A stretch of DNA of 64,000 nucleotides from Pleodorina starrii (GCA_030267565.1 BRXU01000072.1:88179-152178); one strand, 5' to 3'; positions 44,492-57,319 are shown, counted from the stretch's first letter. Notes: a model not told the origin generated them from the letters alone. A program made the numbers and translations.

Positions 44492-44563
44492 AGGTCCTGC
44501 CGAGACTTGAACTCGGGTTACATGATTCAGAGTCATGTGTCCTAACCACTAGACCACAGGACC
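44492..44563 (-). tRNA. tRNA-Gln(CTG)
   Basis: Consensus cloverleaf; the downstream T tract is reduced to TTT (TTTACAC). Confidence 0.78.
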
Positions 44564-45081
44564 AGGAACATGAATTACCTTTCGCAGGCGGCCCCACCAC
44601 GGACATATTGTATGTGGAGCTTGCGGCTCTACGTACGTGGTAGCCAGGTCCTCGCTGAGCCGTGTACGGTACTTTTTGCACCAGATGAAGATGGCAGCAT
44701 GGCACGCGTTTTTGCATGTCATCCACACCCCCACATACAAATAAACATGCTGTCACACGCCATGTTTGCGATCTCTAGCTAACGGTGTTATGTTACTGTT
44801 GGATCATGCAAGTCACAACCGATGTCACACCTGCTGAACCGATGCAGGCGCACGCTTGCATAAACAAGTAAAACACGCAGCCATGGTCGTACCTGCAACC
44901 GTGCGGCTTTATTCCAGTGCTAGCCGTGGTGGCTGGGGAGGACTGGGACCGGGGAAACCCGTCACCCCACCTCCTCTGATCCCTTCACTCACGCCTCGGC
45001 CTCCGGTCCGGCGTATTATTATTAATTTTATTATTCTATTGCTAGCCGACTGGGTAGTTTGGGGTGTAAAGGATCCGCTAC

Positions 45082-45153
45082 AGGTCCTGCCGAGACTTGA
45101 ACTCGGGTTACATGATTCAGAGTCATGTGTCCTAACCACTAGACCACAGGACC
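45082..45153 (-). tRNA. tRNA-Gln(CTG)
   Basis: Consensus cloverleaf, downstream TTTACAC. Confidence 0.78.
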
Positions 45154-45671
45154 AGGAACATGAATTACCCTTCGCAGGCGGCCCCACCACGGACATATTG
45201 TATGTGGAGCTTGCGGCTCTACGTACGTGGTAGCCAGGTCCTCGCTGAGCCGTGTACGGTACTTTTTGCACCAGATGAAGATGGCAGCATGGCACGCGTT
45301 TTTGCATGTCATCCACACCCCCACATACAAATAAACATGCTGGCACACGCCATGTTTGCGATCTCTAGCTAACGGTGTTACGTTACTGTTGGATCATGCA
45401 AGTCACAACCGATGTCACACCTGCTGAACCGATGCAGGCGCACGCTTGCATAAACAAGTAAAACACGCAGCCCTGGTCGTACCTGCAACCGTGCGGCTTT
45501 ACTCCAGTGCTAGCCGTGGTGGCTGGGGAGGACTGGGACCGGGGAAACCCGTCACCCCACCTCCTCTGATCCCTTCACTCACGCCTCGGCCTCCGGTCCG
45601 GCGTATTATTATTAATTTTATTATTCTATTGCTAGCCGACTGGGTAGTTTGGGGTGTAAAGGATCCGCTAC

Positions 45672-45743
45672 AGGTCCTGCCGAGACTTGAACTCGGGTTA
45701 CATGATTCAGAGTCATGTGTCCTAACCACTAGACCACAGGACC
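45672..45743 (-). tRNA. tRNA-Gln(CTG)
   Basis: Consensus cloverleaf, downstream TTTACAC. Confidence 0.78.
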
Positions 45744-46261
45744 AGGAACATGAATTACCTTTCGCAGGCGGCCCCACCACGGACATATTGTATGTGGAGC
45801 TTGCGGCTCTACGTACGTGGTAGCCAGGTCCTCGCTGAGCCGTGTACGGTACTTTTTGCACCAGATGAAGATGGCAGCATGGCACGCGTTTTTGCATGTC
45901 ATCCACACCCCCACATACAAATAAACATGCTGTCACACGCCATGTTTGCGATCTCTAGCTAACGGTGTTATGTTACTGTTGGATCATGCAAGTCACAACC
46001 GATGTCACACCTGCTGAACCGATGCAGGCGCACGCTTGCATAAACAAGTAAAACACGCAGCCATGGTCGTACCTGCAACCGTGCGGCTTTATTCCAGTGC
46101 TAGCCGTGGTGGCTGGGGAGGACTGGGACCGGGGAAACCCGTCACCCCACCTCCTCTGATCCCTTCACTCACGCCTCGGCCTCCGGTCCGGCGTATTATT
46201 ATTAATTTTATTATTCTATTGCTAGCCGACTGGGTAGTTTGGGGTGTAAAGGATCCGCTAC

Positions 46262-46333
46262 AGGTCCTGCCGAGACTTGAACTCGGGTTACATGATTCAG
46301 AGTCATGTGTCCTAACCACTAGACCACAGGACC
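46262..46333 (-). tRNA. tRNA-Gln(CTG)
   Basis: Consensus cloverleaf, downstream TTTACAC. Confidence 0.78.
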
Positions 46334-46851
46334 AGGAACATGAATTACCTTTCGCAGGCGGCCCCACCACGGACATATTGTATGTGGAGCTTGCGGCTCT
46401 ACGTACGTGGTAGCCAGGTCCTCGCTGAGCCGTGTACGGTACTTTTTGCACCAGATGAAGATGGCAGCATGGCACGCGTTTTTGCATGTCATCCACACCC
46501 CCACATACAAATAAACATGCTGGCACACGCCATGTTTGCGATCTCTAGCTAACGGTGTTACGTTACTGTTGGATCATGCAAGTCACAACCGATGTCACAC
46601 CTGCTGAACCGATGCAGGCGCACGCTTGCATAAACAAGTAAAACACGCAGCCCTGGTCGTACCTGCAACCGTGCGGCTTTACTCCAGTGCTAGCCGTGGT
46701 GGCTGGGGAGGACTGGGACCGGGGAAACCCGTCACCCCACCTCCTCTGATCCCTTCACTCACGCCTCGGCCTCCGGTCCGGCGTATTATTATTAATTTTA
46801 TTATTCTATTGCTAGCCGACTGGGTAGTTTGGGGTGTAAAGGATCCGCTAC

Positions 46852-46923
46852 AGGTCCTGCCGAGACTTGAACTCGGGTTACATGATTCAGAGTCATGTGT
46901 CCTAACCACTAGACCACAGGACC
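46852..46923 (-). tRNA. tRNA-Gln(CTG)
   Basis: Consensus cloverleaf, downstream TTTACAC. Confidence 0.78.
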
Positions 46924-47441
46924 AGGAACATGAATTACCTTTCGCAGGCGGCCCCACCACGGACATATTGTATGTGGAGCTTGCGGCTCTACGTACGTGG
47001 TAGCCAGGTCCTCGCTGAGCCGTGTACGGTACTTTTTGCACCAGATGAAGATGGCAGCATGGCACGCGTTTTTGCATGTCATCCACACCCCCACATACAA
47101 ATAAACATGCTGTCACACGCCATGTTTGCGATCTCTAGCTAACGGTGTTATGTTACTGTTGGATCATGCAAGTCACAACCGATGTCACACCTGCTGAACC
47201 GATGCAGGCGCACGCTTGCATAAACAAGTAAAACACGCAGCCATGGTCGTACCTGCAACCGTGCGGCTTTATTCCAGTGCTAGCCGTGGTGGCTGGGGAG
47301 GACTGGGACCGGGGAAACCCGTCACCCCACCTCCTCTGATCCCTTCACTCACGCCTCGGCCTCCGGTCCGGCGTATTATTATTAATTTTATTATTCTATT
47401 GCTAGCCGACTGGGTAGTTTGGGGTGTAAAGGATCCGCTAC

Positions 47442-47513
47442 AGGTCCTGCCGAGACTTGAACTCGGGTTACATGATTCAGAGTCATGTGTCCTAACCACT
47501 AGACCACAGGACC
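47442..47513 (-). tRNA. tRNA-Gln(CTG)
   Basis: Consensus cloverleaf, downstream TTTACAC. Confidence 0.78.
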
Positions 47514-48031
47514 AGGAACATGAATTACCCTTCGCAGGCGGCCCCACCACGGACATATTGTATGTGGAGCTTGCGGCTCTACGTACGTGGTAGCCAGGTC
47601 CTCGCTGAGCCGTGTACGGTACTTTTTGCACCAGATGAAGATGGCAGCATGGCACGCGTTTTTGCATGTCATCCACACCCCCACATACAAATAAACATGC
47701 TGGCACACGCCATGTTTGCGATCTCTAGCTAACGGTGTTACGTTACTGTTGGATCATGCAAGTCACAACCGATGTCACACCTGCTGAACCGATGCAGGCG
47801 CACGCTTGCATAAACAAGTAAAACACGCAGCCCTGGTCGTACCTGCAACCGTGCGGCTTTACTCCAGTGCTAGCCGTGGTGGCTGGGGAGGACTGGGACC
47901 GGGGAAACCCGTCACCCCACCTCCTCTGATCCCTTCACTCACGCCTCGGCCTCCGGTCCGGCGTATTATTATTAATTTTATTATTCTATTGCTAGCCGAC
48001 TGGGTAGTTTGGGGTGTAAAGGATCCGCTAC

Positions 48032-48103
48032 AGGTCCTGCCGAGACTTGAACTCGGGTTACATGATTCAGAGTCATGTGTCCTAACCACTAGACCACAGG
48101 ACC
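48032..48103 (-). tRNA. tRNA-Gln(CTG)
   Basis: Consensus cloverleaf in the first unit of the non-alternating stretch. Confidence 0.78.
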
Positions 48104-48617
48104 AGGAACATGAATTACCTTTCGCAGGCGGCCCCACCACGGACATATTGTGGAGCTTGCGGCTCTACGTACGTGGTAGCCATGTCCTCGCTGAGCCGTG
48201 TACGGTACTTTTTGCACCAGATGAAGATGGCAGCATGGCACGCGTTTTTGCATGTCATCCATACCCTCACATACAAATAAGCATGCTGTCACACGCCATG
48301 TTTGCGATCTCTAGCTAACGGTGTTACGTTACTGTTGGATCATGCAAGTCACAACCGATGTCACACCTGCTGAACCGATGCAGGCGCACGCTTGCATAAA
48401 CAAGTAAAACACGCAGCCATGGTCGTACCTGCAACCGTGCGGCTTTATTCCAGTGCTAGCCGTGGTGGCTGGGGAGGACTGGGACCGGGGAAACCCGTCA
48501 CCCCACCTCCTCTGATCCCTTCACTCACGCCTCGGCCTCCGGTCCGGCGTATTATTATTAATTTTATTATTCTATTGCTAGCCGACTGGGTAGTTTGGGG
48601 TGTAAAGGATCCGCTAC

Positions 48618-48689
48618 AGGTCCTGCCGAGACTTGAACTCGAGTTACATGATTCAGAGTCATGTGTCCTAACCACTAGACCACAGGACC
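48618..48689 (-). tRNA. tRNA-Gln(CTG), T-stem G-U variant
   Basis: The outermost T-stem C-G pair is changed to U-G (TCGAG/CTCGG); otherwise consensus. Confidence 0.72.
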
Positions 48690-49266
48690 AGGAACATGAA
48701 TTACCTTTCGCAGGCGGCCCCACCACGGACATATTGTGGAGCTTGCGGCTCTACGTACGTGGTAGCCAGGTCCTCGCTGAGCCGTGTACGGTACTTTTTG
48801 CACCAGATGAAGATGGCAGCATGGCACGCGTTTTTGCATGTAATCCACACCCCCACATACAAATAAACATGCTGTCACACGCCATGTTTGCGATCTCTAG
48901 CTAACGGTGTTACGTTACTGTTGGATCATGCAAGTCACAACCGATGTCACACCTGCTGACCGATGCAGGCGCACGCTTGCATAAACAAGTAAAACACGCA
49001 GCCATGGTCGTACCTGCAACCGTGCGGCTTTATTCCAGTGCTAGCCGTGGTGGCTGGGGAGGATGGACCGGTCGTACCTGCAACCGTGCGGCTTTATTCC
49101 AGTGCTAGCCGTGGTGGCTGGGGAGGACTGGGACCGGGGAAACCCGTCACCCCACCTCCTCTGATCCCTTCACTCACGCCTCGGCCTCCGGTCCGGCGTA
49201 TTATTATTAATTTTATTATTCTATTGCCAGCCGACTGGGTAGTTTGGGGTGTAAACGATCCGCTAC

Positions 49267-49336
49267 AGGTCCTGCCGACTTGAACTCGGGTTACATGATT
49301 CAGAGTCATGTGTCCTAACCACTAGACCACAGGACC
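49267..49336 (-). pseudogene. tRNA-Gln(CTG) relic, 2-nt T-stem deletion
   Basis: 70 nt long: two bases (GA) are lost from the T stem, which can no longer form five pairs. Confidence 0.7.
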
Positions 49337-49850
49337 AGGAACATGAATTACCCTTCGCAGGCGGCCCCACCACGGACATATTGTGGAGCTTGCGGCTCTA
49401 CGTACGTGGTAGCCATGTCCTCGCTGAGCCGTGTACGGTACTTTTTGCACCAGATGAAGATGGCAGCATGGCACACGTTTTTGCATGTCATCCATACCCC
49501 CACATACAAATAAACATGCTGTCACACGCCATGTTTGCGATCTCTAGCTAACGGTGTTACGTTACTGTTGGATCATGCAAGTCACAACCGATGTCACACC
49601 TGCTGAACCGATGCAGGCGCACGCTTGCATAAACAAGTAAAATACGCAGCCATGGTCGTACCTGCAACCGTGCGGCTTTATTCCAGTGCTAGCCGTGGTG
49701 GCTGGGGAGGACTGGGACCGGGGAAACCCGTCACCCCACCTCCTCTGATCCCTTCACTCACGCCTCGGCCTCCGGTCCGGCGTATTATTATTCATTTTAT
49801 TATTCTATTGCTAGCCGACTGGGTAGTTTGGGGTGTAAGGGATCCGCTAC

Positions 49851-49922
49851 AGGTCCTGCCGAGACTTGAACTCGAGTTACATGATTCAGAGTCATGTGTC
49901 CTAACCACTAGACCACAGGACC
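49851..49922 (-). tRNA. tRNA-Gln(CTG), T-stem G-U variant
   Basis: Same T-stem variant as the copy at 48618. Confidence 0.72.
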
Positions 49923-50436
49923 AGGAACATGAATTACCTTTCGCAGGCGGCCCCACCACGGACATATTGTGGAGCTTGCGGCTCTACGTACGTCGTAGCC
50001 AGGTCCTCGCTGAGCCGTGTACGGTACTTTTTGCACCAGATGAAGATGGCAGCATGGCACACGTTTTTGCATGTCATCCACACCCCCACATACAAATAAA
50101 CATGCTGTCACACGCCATGTTTGCGATCTCTAGCTAACGGTGTTACGTTACTGTTGGATCATGCAAGTCACAACCGATGTCACACCTGCTGAACCGATGC
50201 AGGCGCACGCTTGCATAAACAAGTAAAACACGCAGCCATGGTCGTACCTGCAACCGTGCGGCTTTATTCCAGTGCTAGCCGTGGTGGCTGGGGAGGACTG
50301 GGACCGGGGAAACCCGTCACCCCACCTCCTCTGATCCCTTCACTCACGCCTCGGCCTCCGGTCCGGCGTATTATTATTAATTTTATTATTCTATTGCTAG
50401 CCGACTGGGTAGTTTGGGGTGTAAAGGATCCGCTAC

Positions 50437-50508
50437 AGGTCCTGCCGAGACTCGAACTCGAGTTACATGATTCAGAGTCATGTGTCCTAACCACTAGACC
50501 ACAGGACC
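50437..50508 (-). tRNA. tRNA-Gln(CTG) with TTCGAGT T loop
   Basis: The T loop is TTCGAGT instead of TTCAAGT, closer to a canonical B box, with the T-stem U-G variant. Confidence 0.72.
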
Positions 50509-51086
50509 AGGAACATGAATTACCTTTCGCAGGCGGCCCCACCACGGACATATTGCGGAGCTTGCGGCTCTACGTACGTCGTAGCCAGGTCCTCGCTGAG
50601 CCATGTACGGTACTTTTTGCACCAGATGAAGATGGCAGCATGGCACGCGTTTTTGCATGTCATCCACACCCCCACATACAAATAAACATGCTGTCACACG
50701 CCATGTTTGCGATCTCTAGCTAACGGTGTTACGTTACTGTTGGATCATGCAAGTCACAACCGATGTCACACCTGCTGAACCGATGCAGGCGCACGCTTGC
50801 ATAAACAAGTAAAACACGCAGCCATGGTCGTACCTGCAACCGTGCGGCTTTATTCCAGTGCTAGCCGTGGTGGCTGGGGAGGATGGACCGGTCGTACCTG
50901 CAACCGTGCGGCTTTATTCCAGTGCTAGCCGTGGTGGCTGGGGAGGACTGGGACCGGGGAAACCCGTCACCCCACCTCCTCTGATCCCTTCACTCACGCC
51001 TCGGCCTCCGGTCCGGCGTATTATTATTAATTTTATTATTCTATTGCCAGCCGACTGGGTAGTTTGGGGTGTAAACGATCCGCTAC

Positions 51087-51156
51087 AGGTCCTGCCGACT
51101 TGAACTCGGGTTACATGATTCAGAGTCATGTGTCCTAACCACTAGACCACAGGACC
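51087..51156 (-). pseudogene. tRNA-Gln(CTG) relic, 2-nt T-stem deletion
   Basis: Duplicate of 49267-49336 in the 1820-bp higher-order repeat. Confidence 0.7.
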
Positions 51157-51670
51157 AGGAACATGAATTACCCTTCGCAGGCGGCCCCACCACGGACATA
51201 TTGTGGAGCTTGCGGCTCTACGTACGTGGTAGCCATGTCCTCGCTGAGCCGTGTACGGTACTTTTTGCACCAGATGAAGATGGCAGCATGGCACACGTTT
51301 TTGCATGTCATCCATACCCCCACATACAAATAAACATGCTGTCACACGCCATGTTTGCGATCTCTAGCTAACGGTGTTACGTTACTGTTGGATCATGCAA
51401 GTCACAACCGATGTCACACCTGCTGAACCGATGCAGGCGCACGCTTGCATAAACAAGTAAAATACGCAGCCATGGTCGTACCTGCAACCGTGCGGCTTTA
51501 TTCCAGTGCTAGCCGTGGTGGCTGGGGAGGACTGGGACCGGGGAAACCCGTCACCCCACCTCCTCTGATCCCTTCACTCACGCCTCGGCCTCCGGTCCGG
51601 CGTATTATTATTAATTTTATTATTCGATTGCTAGCCGACTGGGTAGTTTGGGGTGTAAAGGATCCGCTAC

Positions 51671-51742
51671 AGGTCCTGCCGAGACTCGAACTCGAGTTAC
51701 ATGATTCAGAGTCATGTGTCCTAACCACTAGACCACAGGACC
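51671..51742 (-). tRNA. tRNA-Gln(CTG) with TTCGAGT T loop
   Basis: Same variant as 50437-50508. Confidence 0.72.
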
Positions 51743-52257
51743 AGGAACATGAATTACTTTTCGCAGGCGGCCCCACCACGGACATATTGCGGAGCTTGCG
51801 GCTCTACGTACGTCGTAGCCAGGTCCTCGCTGAGCCATGTACGGTACTTTTTGCACCAGATGAAGATGGCAGCATGGCACGCGTTTTTGCATGTCATCCA
51901 CACCCCCACATACAAATAAACATGCTGTCACACGCCATGTTTGCGATCTCTAGCTAACGGTGTTACGTTACTGTTGGATCATGCAAGTCACAACCGATGT
52001 TCACACCTGCTGAACCGATGCAGGCGCACGCTTGCATAAACAAGTAAAACACGCAGCCATGGTCGTACCTGCAACCGTGCGGCTTTATTCCAGTGCTAGC
52101 CGTGGTGGCTGGGGAGGACTGGGACCGGGGAAACCCGTCACCCCACCTCCTCTGATCCCTTCACTCACGCCTCGGCCTCCGGTCCGGCGTATTATTATTA
52201 ATTTTGTTATTCTATTGCTAGCCGATTGGGTAGTTTGGGGTGTAAAGGATCCGCTAC

Positions 52258-52317
52258 AGGTCCTGCCGAGACTTGAACTCGGGTTACATGATTCAGAGTC
52301 ATGTGTCCTAACGACTA
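52258..52317 (-). pseudogene. tRNA-Gln(CTG) truncated at the inversion point
   Basis: The 3' acceptor strand, T arm and anticodon arm are present; the D arm and 5' end are cut at the TA next to the TIR transposon. Confidence 0.8.
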
Positions 52318-53033
52318 CAGGTGGGGGCACCTATTATCTAGTGGGGGCACCTATAATGGGACACTTCACCTTTACATGCCCGACAGATTGGGCAAATGCC
52401 CGTCACTGGCCCTCAGCCGCGGGTTGTACATGGCCGTATATGTCCTCTGTGAGGCCCTTGAAGTGCGGTCTGAAACTCTGACAGGAACATCAAGTACACG
52501 GGCACTTCCGTGATTGGGTCCATAAATCCCCTTTTTCGAAATCACCACCTATTATGGGACAGCGTGAAAATGACTCATAAGGACCGTATACACGCACACT
52601 GGCGCCCCAGATTGCTTTATCATACTCAATATAGTAATCAGAAAGCCTCGAGAGTGTCTGGCGTGTGAAACTTTGGTGTCGAGTTCGGTAGGTGGCCATG
52701 CGTCCTGCTAGTCCCAGGGTCATCCTCGCCACTCAGCAGCGAATCAGTGTTTTCTGGTGAAAGCATGTCTATAATATATATTTAATTGTTTTCAGACGGC
52801 CGGTGCTCACTGGTCTGCAAGATTTACCGACGACAGTTGCCGCTCATGGTTCTGAGACCACAACCAAAATCGCGTGTCACGTTATACGTTTCAAGACACA
52901 TGTCAGCTGGCGAAAATATAAGTTTATATGTCTAGTTTACGATTCCGGAGTTTCGTGGCCAATGAATGTGCGGTTGTGAAAAAAACTCATGTGTCCCATG
53001 ATAGGGGGTGTCCCATAATAGGCGCCCCCTCCT
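52318..53033. mobile_element. 716-bp TIR transposon at the array inversion point
   Basis: The terminal inverted repeats read CAGG(T/A)GGGGGC(A/G)CCTATTAT and are flanked by TA on both sides (52316-52317, 53034-53035). A motif CTAT(N)ATGGGACA recurs at least four times near the ends (about 52350, 52548 and, inverted, near 52990 and 53008), as expected for transposase binding sites. No transposase frame is seen, so it is non-autonomous. Left of it satellite units face one way and right of it the other way. Confidence 0.8.
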
Positions 53034-53257
53034 GTAACACCGTTAGCTAGAGATCGCAAACATGGCGTGTGACAGCATGTTTATTTGTATGTGGGGGTGT
53101 GGATGACATGCAAAAACGCGTGCCATGCTGCCATCTTCATCTGGTGCAAAAAGTACCGTACACGGCTCAGCGAGGACCTGGCTACCACGTACGTAGAGCC
53201 GCAAGCTCCACAATATGTCCGTGGTGGGGCCGCCTGCGAAAGGTAATTCATGTTCCT

Positions 53258-53329
53258 GGTATTGTGGTCTAGTGGTTAGGACACATGACTCTGAATCATA
53301 TAACCCGAGTTCAAGTCTCGGCAGGACCA
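53258..53329 (+). pseudogene. tRNA-Gln(CTG) relic, type A
   Basis: The acceptor has an A-G mismatch and the anticodon stem has a C-A mismatch (CATGA/TCATA). TTTT follows downstream. Confidence 0.75.
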
Positions 53330-53843
53330 GGAGCGGATCCTTTTCACCCCAAACTACCCAGTCGGCTAGCAATAGAATAATAAAATTAATAATAATACGC
53401 CGGACCGGAGGCCGAGGCGTGAGTGAAGGGATCAGAGGAGGTGGGGTGACGGGTTTCCCCGGTCCCAGTCCTCCCCAGCCACCACGGCTAGCACTGGAAT
53501 AAAGCCGCACGGTTGCAGGTACGACCATGGCTGCGTGTTTTACTTGTTTATGCAAGCGTGCGCCTGCATCGGTTCAGCAGGTGTGACATCAGTTGTGACT
53601 TGCATGATCCAACAGTAACGTAACACCGTTAGCTAGAGATCGCAAACATGGCGTGTGACAGCATGTTTATTTGTATGTGGGGGTGTGGATGACATGCAAA
53701 AACGCGTGCCATGCTGCCATCTTCATCTGGTGCAAAAAGTACCGTACACGGCTCAGCGAGGACCTGGCTACCACGTACGTAGAGCTGCAAGCTCCACAAT
53801 ATGTCCGTGGTGGGGCCGCCTGCGAAAGGTAATTCATGTTCCT

Positions 53844-53915
53844 GGTATTGTGGTCTAGTGGTTAGGACACATGACTCTGAATCATGTAACCCGAGTTCAA
53901 GTCTCGGCAGGACCT
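53844..53915 (+). pseudogene. tRNA-Gln(CTG), type B, least damaged copy of the right array
   Basis: Only the acceptor change (GGTATTG) departs from consensus; D, anticodon and T arms pair, and TTTT follows. It might still fold. Confidence 0.6.
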
Positions 53916-54429
53916 GGAGCGGATCCTTTTCACCCCAAACTACCCAGTCGGCTAGCAATAGAATAATAAAATTAATAATAATACGCCGGACCGGAGGCCG
54001 AGGCGTGAGTGAAGGGATCAGAGGAGGTGGGGTGACGGGTTTCCCCGGTCCCAGTCCTCCCCAGCCACCACGGCTAGCACTGGAATAAAGCCGCACGGTT
54101 GCAGGTACGACCATGGCTGCGTGTTTTACTTGTTTATGCAAGCGTGCGCCTGCATCGGTTCAGCAGGTGTGACATCGGTTGTGACTTGCATGATCCAACA
54201 GGAACGTAACACCGTTAGCTAGAGATCGCAAACATGGCGTGTGACAGCATGTTTATTTGTATGTGGGGGTGTGGATGACATGCAAAAACGCGTGCCATGC
54301 TGCCATCTTCATCTGGTGCAAAAAGTACCGTACACGGCTCAGCGAGGACCTGGCTACCACGTACGTAGAGCCGCAAGCTCCACAATATGTCCGTGGTGGG
54401 GCCGCCTGCGAAGGGTAATTCATGTTCCT

Positions 54430-54501
54430 GGTCCTGTGGTCTAGTGGTTAGGACACATGACTCTGAATAATTTAACCCGAGTTCAAGTCTCGGCAGGACC
54501 T
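54430..54501 (+). pseudogene. tRNA-Gln(CTG) relic, type C
   Basis: Acceptor and T arm intact; the 3' side of the anticodon stem is TAATT, so the stem cannot form. Confidence 0.75.
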
Positions 54502-55000
54502 GTAGCGGATCCTATTCACCCCAAACTACCCAGTCGGCTGGCAATAGAATAATAAAATTAATAATAATACGCCGGACCGGAGGCCAAGGCGTGAGTGAAG
54601 GGATCAGAGGAGGTGGGGTGACGGGTTTCCCCGGTCCCAGTCCTCCCCAGCCACCACGGCTAGCACTGGAATAAAGCCGCACGGTTGCAGGTACGACCAT
54701 GGCTGCGTGTTTTACTTGTTTATGCAAGCGTGCGCCTGCATCGGTTCAGCAGGTGTGACATCGGTTGTGACTTGCATGATCCAACAGTATCATAACACCG
54801 TTAGCTAGAGATCGCAAACATGGCGTGTGACAGCATGTTTATTTGTATGTGGGGGTGTGGATGACATGCAAAAACGCGTGCCATGCTGCCATCTTCATCT
54901 GGTGCAAAAAGTACCGTACACGGCTCAGCGAGGACCTGGCTACCACGTACGTAGAGCCGCAAGCTCCACAATATGTCCGTGGTGGGGCCGCCTGCGAAAG

Positions 55001-55063
55001 GTCTAGTGGTTAGGACACATGACTCTGAATAATTTAACCCGAGTTCAAGTCTCGGCAGGACCT
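55001..55063 (+). pseudogene. tRNA-Gln(CTG) relic, type D
   Basis: A deletion removes the 5' acceptor strand together with about 24 bp; the anticodon stem is also TAATT. Confidence 0.75.
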
Positions 55064-55576
55064 GTAGCGGATCCTTTACACCCCAACTACCCAGTCGGCT
55101 AGCAATAGAATAACAAAATTAATAATAATACGCCGGACCGGAGGCCGAGGCGTGAGTGAAGGGATCAGAGGAGGTGGGGTGACGGGTTTCCCCGGTCCCA
55201 GTCCTCCCCAGCCACCACGGCTAGCACTGGAATAAAGCCGCACGGTTGCAGGTACGACCATGGCTGCGTGTTTTACTTGTTTATGCAAGCGTGCGCCTGC
55301 ATCGGTTCAGCAGGTGTGACATCGGTTGTGACTTGCATGATCCAACAGTATCATAACACCGTTAGCTAGAGATCGCAAACATGGCGTGTGACAGCATGTT
55401 TATTTGTATGTGGGGGTGTGGATGACATGCAAAAACGCGTGCCATGCTGCCATCTTCATCTGGTGCAAAAAGTACCGTACACGGCTCAGCGAGGACCTGG
55501 CTACCACGTACGTAGAGCCGCAAGCTCCACAATATGTCCGTGGTGGGGCCGCCTGCGAAAGGTAATTCATGTTCCT

Positions 55577-55648
55577 GGTATTGTGGTCTAGTGGTTAGGA
55601 CACATGACTCTGAATCATATAACCCGAGTTCAAGTCTCGGCAGGACCA
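55577..55648 (+). pseudogene. tRNA-Gln(CTG) relic, type A
   Basis: Same changes as 53258-53329, one higher-order period later. Confidence 0.75.
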
Positions 55649-56162
55649 GGAGCGGATCCTTTTCACCCCAAACTACCCAGTCGGCTAGCAATAGAATAAT
55701 AAAATTAATAATAATACGCCGGACCGGAGGCCGAGGCGTGAGTGAAGGGATCAGAGGAGGTGGGGTGACGGGTTTCCCCGGTCCCAGTCCTCCCCAGCCA
55801 CCACGGCTAGCACTGGAATAAAGCCGCACGGTTGCAGGTACGACCATGGCTGCGTGTTTTACTTGTTTATGCAAGCGTGCGCCTGCATCGGTTCAGCAGG
55901 TGTGACATCAGTTGTGACTTGCATGATCCAACAGTAACGTAACACCGTTAGCTAGAGATCGCAAACATGGCGTGTGACAGCATGTTTATTTGTATGTGGG
56001 GGTGTGGATGACATGCAAAAACGCGTGCCATGCTGCCATCTTCATCTGGTGCAAAAAGTACCGTACACGGCTCAGCGAGGACCTGGCTACCACGTACGTA
56101 GAGCCGCAAGCTCCACAATATGTCCGTGGTGGGGCCGCCTGCGAAAGGTAATTCATGTTCCT

Positions 56163-56234
56163 GGTATTGTGGTCTAGTTGTTAGGACACATGACTCTGAA
56201 TCATGTAACCCGAGTTCAAGTCTCGGAAGGACCT
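56163..56234 (+). pseudogene. tRNA-Gln(CTG) relic, type B
   Basis: The acceptor 3' strand is AAGGACC, and the D loop loses one of its two conserved G bases (AGTTGTTA). Confidence 0.75.
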
Positions 56235-56748
56235 GGAGCGGATCCTTTTCACCCCAAACTACCCAGTCGGCTAGCAATAGAATAATAAAATTAATAATAA
56301 TACGCCGGACCGGAGGCCGAGGCGTGAGTGAAGGGATCAGAGGAGGTGGGGTGACGGGTTTCCCCGGTCCCAGTCCTCCCCAGCCACCACGGCTAGCACT
56401 GGAATAAAGCCGCACGGTTGCAGGTACGACCATGGCTGCGTGTTTTACTTGTTTATGCAAGCGTGCGCCTGCATCGGTTCAGCAGGTGTGACATCGGTTG
56501 TGACTTGCATGATCCAACAGTAACGTAACACCGTTAGCTAGAGATCGCAAACATGGCGTGTGACAGCATGTTTATTTGTATGTGGGGGTGTGGATGACAT
56601 GCAAAAACGCGTGCCATGCTGCCATCTTCATCTGGTGCAAAAAGTACCGTACACGGCTCAGCGAGGACCTGGCTACCACGTACGTAGAGCCGCAAGCTCC
56701 ACAATATGTCCGTGGTGGGGCCGCCTGCGAAGGGTAATTCATGTTCCT

Positions 56749-56820
56749 GGTCCTGTGGTCTAGTGGTTAGGACACATGACTCTGAATAATTTAACCCGAG
56801 TTCAAGTCTCGGCAGGACCT
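56749..56820 (+). pseudogene. tRNA-Gln(CTG) relic, type C
   Basis: Anticodon-stem damage as at 54430. Confidence 0.75.
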
Positions 56821-57319
56821 GTAGCGGATCCTATTCACCCCAAACTACCCAGTCGGCTGGCAATAGAATAATAAAATTAATAATAATACGCCGGACCGGA
56901 GGCCAAGGCGTGAGTGAAGGGATCAGAGGAGGTGGGGTGACGGGTTTCCCCGGTCCCAGTCCTCCCCAGCCACCACGGCTAGCACTGGAATAAAGCCGCA
57001 CGGTTGCAGGTACGACCATGGCTGCGTGTTTTACTTGTTTATGCAAGCGTGCGCCTGCATCGGTTCAGCAGGTGTGACATCGGTTGTGACTTGCATGATC
57101 CAACAGTATCATAACACCGTTAGCTAGAGATCGCAAACATGGCGTGTGACAGCATGTTTATTTGTATGTGGGGGTGTGGATGACATGCAAAAACGCGTGC
57201 CATGCTGCCATCTTCATCTGGTGCAAAAAGTACCGTACACGGCTCAGCGAGGACCTGGCTACCACGTACGTAGAGCCGCAAGCTCCACAATATGTCCGTG
57301 GTGGGGCCGCCTGCGAAAG

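Larger units (their letters stand above)
43086..52317 (-). repeat. tRNA-Gln satellite array, tRNAs on the minus strand
   Basis: Head-to-tail units of 586-590 bp, each with a Gln-type tRNA, a (ATT)n-rich block, a GC-rich segment (GGGGAGGACTGGGACCGGGG) and a conserved 170-bp block. Units from 44266 to 47805 alternate in a dimeric higher-order pattern (period 1180 bp; e.g. CCCTGGTC versus CCATGGTC). Units at 49000-51960 repeat with a period of 1820 bp, each including a ~60-bp internal duplication near 49040 and 50860. Confidence 0.95.

Noticed and set aside
47806..48318. Repeated 170-aa and 145-aa open frames in every satellite unit
   Set aside because: They run across the tRNA gene and the (ATT)n block, differ between units by frameshifts and stops, and are open on both strands at once. 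Their conservation follows from satellite homogenisation, not coding selection.
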